The notes under the pieces were generated by a model that saw nothing but the letters and a program-made list of their open reading frames with translations, ran no database searches and had not been told where the DNA came from. Source: Seleniivibrio woodruffii (GTDB lineage Bacteria > Chrysiogenota > Deferribacteres > Deferribacterales > Geovibrionaceae). From it: a stretch of 64,000 nt of DNA. The stretch lies in contig NZ_SMGG01000003.1 in assembly GCF_004339245.1 (NCBI RefSeq), positions 744,770 to 808,769 on the forward strand. Direction: 5' to 3'. A program made the position numbers and the translations under genes. Shown here in pieces: positions 61,191-64,000 of the stretch (position 1 is the stretch's first letter; each line of letters opens with the position of its first letter).

Positions 61191-62723
61191 TTAATCGTGC
61201 TGGCAGGGTTTGATGCGAAAAATGAAGCATTTTCCGTCGGAATCGTCGTAGAAAAGATCGCCGCCGTCAAAGTTTGCCGCAAGGTTCTGCGCAGTGAAAA
61301 GGCCTATTCCTGTTCCCGCTCCGCATCCTTTCGTTGAAAAATAAGGCTCGAAAAGCCTCTCTCTGACCTCGGGGGTGATGGGTGCGCCGTTGTCGCATAT
61401 CTCTATCTGGGCATATTCACCCTTTCTGATGAACCGTATGGTTATAAGCCTGTCTTCGCCTTCCGGCTTTTCGACAAGGCTGTCGTAGGAATTTTTAAGC
61501 ACTATGAGAAGTATCTACTTGAACATCGACTCTTCGCCGTCCACATAAACGTGGCTGAACCCGCAGAGATTATCGCAGGTGAAGGTTCCCTTACCGCAGG
61601 AGAAGAACACGTTGTCCTCGCCGGTCATCTGGATCTCTTCGAATGCGCCGCCCATATGGCAGTTAACATAAACCTCTATCCCAACCGACTCAAATTCAGG
61701 TCTGAGCAGTTTCAGGGCATCGAAGGTCATGGATTTTATCTCCAGCCTGACCTTGTTTTCAACTTTTGCCGCAGAGGTGAACAGGTCGATGGTGTCGCTC
61801 ATGTCTCTGACAACCTTAAGAGCCTGTTTTGCGGCCTCCTCCTCCTCCTGCTTTGTGTTTGCCAGAGGGATGGTCTGGATGAGAAGCCCGATGTTGTTCA
61901 GCGGCTGCCGCCAGTGGTGGGCAACCATGCGGAGGATCTCGTTGATGGATGAACTGCGTGTTTTGTGGATAAGCGCCGCCTCGCTCATCACCCTTCGGTT
62001 CATCTCGGTCTCAAGCTCTTTTATGGTCTTCAGCTTCTCTCTCCACGAGGCATAGACCTCCCGGCGTGAAAGGGTGATAAGCCTTATCACCATAGCCGTT
62101 GCCATCATATATGCCAGAATGGTGAGTATCGTGAATATGAAATGTTTGTTATGTTCCGCCGTAACGGGGAAAGTGATGCTGATTGCGCCTCTTACGTCAC
62201 CTATCTTGTAATCGGCGTACTGATGGCAACGTTTGCAGGTCTCGTCCACAATGAACGGGCTCATATACTGGAAGTAAATGGCGTCCTTGCTCTTAAAGTC
62301 CAGCCTGTGATATTCCTGCTGTCCGTCGTATATCCTGTGAAGTCCCTTGACCTCCCATCCTTTCGGCAGGTTGTTTCCGTTTACGGGTTTCCTGCTTATC
62401 AGATGGATGTGTATGTCGCTGTTCATGCCCTTTGCGGCGAGGTTCATCATGTAAACGGGGTTAACTCTGGACAGGCTGTTTCCGCTTTCGTCCTGAGCCT
62501 TTTCAGCGTCCGGTGCGGTTTCGTCCGGTCTGACCAGTTCCGAGGGAACGTAAATCCTTCCCAGTTCGGAGCTCCATTTGCCGAAAGCCTTGCTGATTCC
62601 GGCTATATCTCTGGATTTATTAAGCATTGTGTTTGTGAAATGTGAATATCCCTGATACAGCTCATAGAGTGAGAGCAGAACGAAAAAAGAAAGGGTGATC
62701 AGGACAAATGGGTACCTGTTCAT
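61191..62723 (-). pseudogene. Haem-type (DUF3365-like) sensor histidine kinase interrupted by an in-frame amber codon
   Basis: 511 codons in one frame, but codon 403 is TAG (61517-61515). Before it: membrane helix 5-25, a sensor region with one c-type haem motif TCKRCHQYADY, a second helix, phosphoacceptor MVAHHWRQPLNNI, and the four-cysteine insert (FSCGKGTFTCDNLCG). Directly after it, without frame change: ILLIVLKNSYDSL (N-box), CDNGAPI and GAGTGIGLFTAQN. A single C-to-T change of CAG would explain it. Unless it is read through or is an assembly error, the kinase lacks its ATP-binding domain. Confidence 0.85.
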
Positions 62724-62733
62724 GTTTGTTTAG

Positions 62734-62756
62734 TGTATCCCCTGAAACGGGATACA
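62734..62756. promoter_or_regulatory. 8-bp dyad just upstream of the haem kinase start
   Basis: TGTATCCC and GGGATACA around a 7-base loop, 10 bases ahead of the minus-strand ATG. On that strand it would bury AGGGGAT, the nearest ribosome-binding-site-like run. Confidence 0.45.
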
Positions 62757-62957
62757 GCTTCCCGTTATCAATAATTTCTATAAATATATTTTATTTTCGC
62801 TTCTAAATCAATGCACTTTTTGCTGTCATGTGTGCAGAATAACAGTTGCTCCACGAATTAAACACAATCGGAGCAAATCTTTCACACAGATGTGGAGTAC
62901 CATTCTACAGCACAAACCCGCCGATCAATTCCTATCTGAAGAATGGAGGGAACAAAC

Positions 62958-63554
62958 ATGAGTATCAGCGGTGTTAACAGCGCATCCCAGTACCTGTATC
63001 AGTACGGTCAGAACAAAGTTTCAGGCTCGAAACAGCAGGGCGGTGCGGATGCGTTTTTCAGCAAGGTCGACACAAGTCAGGACGGGACAGTAGACAAGAG
63101 TGAACTCCTTGCGCTGGTTGACGAAATTACGTCTCAGACAGGGCAGTCGGTTGACACGGAATCTCTCTTTGCCGAGTTCGATACAGACGGAAACGGCACT
63201 TACAGCGATGATGAGCTTCGCAGTTTCATGCAGTCAAACGACATACGCCCAAAAGGCGGTCCGGGAGGACCCCCGCCCTCGAAAGGGGAGGAGGGGAGCG
63301 ATTCGGAATATAATTCGTCCGAGCAGATAATAAGCCTGCTCACATCGATTCAGGACAGCCTGAACAGTCTGCTGGCGCAGAGCGGCAGCAGTTCGTCGGA
63401 AACATCCGGCGATGACGGTTCAGACCAGACAGATTATGTGAGCCAGCTTCAGACGGCCAGGACAAAATCATCCGATAATGCTTCGGCCTATTTTCAGAGT
63501 TCCATAGACAGGCTCATGCAGGGTCTGTATTCACAGTATTCGGCTGAGGCGTAA
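62958..63554 (+). CDS. EF-hand calcium-binding protein
   Basis: 198 residues from the ATG at 62958 (GGAGGG upstream; ATG 62943 is upstream of that site). Two canonical EF loops: DTSQDGTVDKSE near 36-47 and DTDGNGTYSDDE near 76-87. Then a Gly/Pro hinge (GGPGGPPPSKG), a serine-rich stretch and a helical end. No signal peptide: MSISGVNSASQYLYQYGQ resembles cytoplasmic or flagellar-exported starts. Probably a calcium sensor or buffer; partner unknown. Confidence 0.8.
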   Translation: MSISGVNSASQYLYQYGQNKVSGSKQQGGADAFFSKVDTSQDGTVDKSELLALVDEITSQTGQSVDTESLFAEFDTDGNGTYSDDELRSFMQSNDIRPKGGPGGPPPSKGEEGSDSEYNSSEQIISLLTSIQDSLNSLLAQSGSSSSETSGDDGSDQTDYVSQLQTARTKSSDNASAYFQSSIDRLMQGLYSQYSAEA

Positions 63555-63605
63555 CAGTCAGTTCAGCAGAATGAGCGGGTTGGTGCCGAATAGTTTCAGC
63601 AATAG

Positions 63606-63631
63606 AAAAAGCGGCTGAAAAGCCGCTTTTT
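63606..63631 (+). terminator. Terminator after EF-hand gene
   Basis: AAAAAGCGGCT, GAAA, AGCCGCTTTTT: an 11-bp stem ending in T. Confidence 0.9.
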
Positions 63632-63808
63632 CAAAGGCGTGCAAGGAGTACTTTTAAAGAGGTTGTCAGGTTTTTAACCTTTCTCTTATAAGTATCCTAA
63701 CGTATGATTGTGTAGATAATATGGTTGAATTATGTTTTTAAACGCATGCTTAAACAAAACCTGTGGAATAATATGCCTTAGGGTCTTATTCTGAGGTTCA
63801 GAGGCAAA

Positions 63809-64000
63809 ATGAGAGTCAGACTGTTTTACAAAATCTTTGCGCTTGCTCTGTTCTCCGTGGTGGTGAGTATTTCCGTAATGCTCCTCACGGTGGGCTATTT
63901 CGGATATTTCAACTTTCAGGACTATCTGGTTAAAAGCAAGATACACGAACTTTCGTGGCTGACGGATAAACTCGGTGAGTATTATAAGGAAAACGGCAGT
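63809..64000 (+). CDS. Membrane sensor protein, probably histidine kinase (partial, 5' end)
   Basis: First 64 codons only. MRVRLFYKIFALALFSVVVS begins a long membrane helix, followed by YFNFQDYLVKSKIHELSWL and DKLGEYYKENGS, which resembles the start of BaeS/CpxA-like sensor kinases. GAGG precedes the ATG. The rest lies outside the window, so the kinase label is an inference. Confidence 0.6.
   Translation, partial: MRVRLFYKIFALALFSVVVSISVMLLTVGYFGYFNFQDYLVKSKIHELSWLTDKLGEYYKENGS

Noticed and set aside
61191-61502. Separate small kinase-fragment gene starting at a GTG
   Set aside because: It is in the same frame as the upstream kinase, lacks a ribosome-binding site, and would cut the N-box; it is the tail of the interrupted gene.

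Overview
The window looks like one contiguous chromosomal stretch of an anaerobic, Gram-negative, nitrogen-fixing bacterium. It has an outer-membrane TolC-type protein, a type I secretion system, a sigma54/NifA nif regulon and sensor kinases that include a haem-type one. The mix fits Deferribacterota (Geovibrio/Denitrovibrio/Seleniivibrio-like), but that placement is an inference from gene content and protein style, not from a search.

Region 1 (1-14727) is the S10-spc-alpha ribosomal superoperon. It runs from the 3' end of tuf through rpsJ-rplC-rplD-rplW-rplB-rpsS-rplV-rpsC-rplP-rpmC-rpsQ, rplN-rplX-rplE-rpsN-rpsH-rplF-rplR-rpsE-rplO-secY-adk-map-infA-rpmJ and rpsM-rpsK-rpsD-rpoA-rplQ, closed by a strong terminator. 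rpmD (L30) is missing from its usual place, and S14, S4, L24 and L36 all carry zinc-type cysteines.

Region 2 (14728-38721) is a surface/secretion island. A 4649-residue repetitive RTX protein (DUF4347 at the N-terminus, DUF4214 at the C-terminus) is followed by a Wzm/Wzt glycan exporter, a small unknown protein, a tandem glycosyltransferase, and a TolC/PrtD/HlyD-type type I secretion system. The secretion genes are the probable exporter of the giant protein. The glycan genes may make a polymer that works with it.

Region 3 (38722-56964) is a nitrogen-fixation region. On the minus strand lies nifA, with the cysteine pattern of oxygen-responsive NifA. Then come a nif-type ferredoxin and a NifZ-like gene, draT facing draG plus a macrodomain gene, two secreted paralogues of unknown role, and the operon nifH-D-K-T-E-N-X-DUF269. 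A MarR regulator with twin palindromic operators follows, then divergent nifV and nifB, and a small Mop/TOBE-like protein. Four -24/-12 promoters (ferredoxin, nifH, nifV, nifB) and one exact NifA upstream activator site can be read directly. DraT and DraG presumably switch NifH off and on by ADP-ribosylating Arg101; the macrodomain protein may handle ADP-ribose in the same circuit.

Region 4 (56965-64000) holds a Cache-type sensor kinase, typA/bipA, a haem-type sensor kinase broken by one in-frame amber codon, an EF-hand protein, and the start of another sensor kinase. Intergenic regions from about 38 kb onward carry a dispersed REP-like palindromic repeat.
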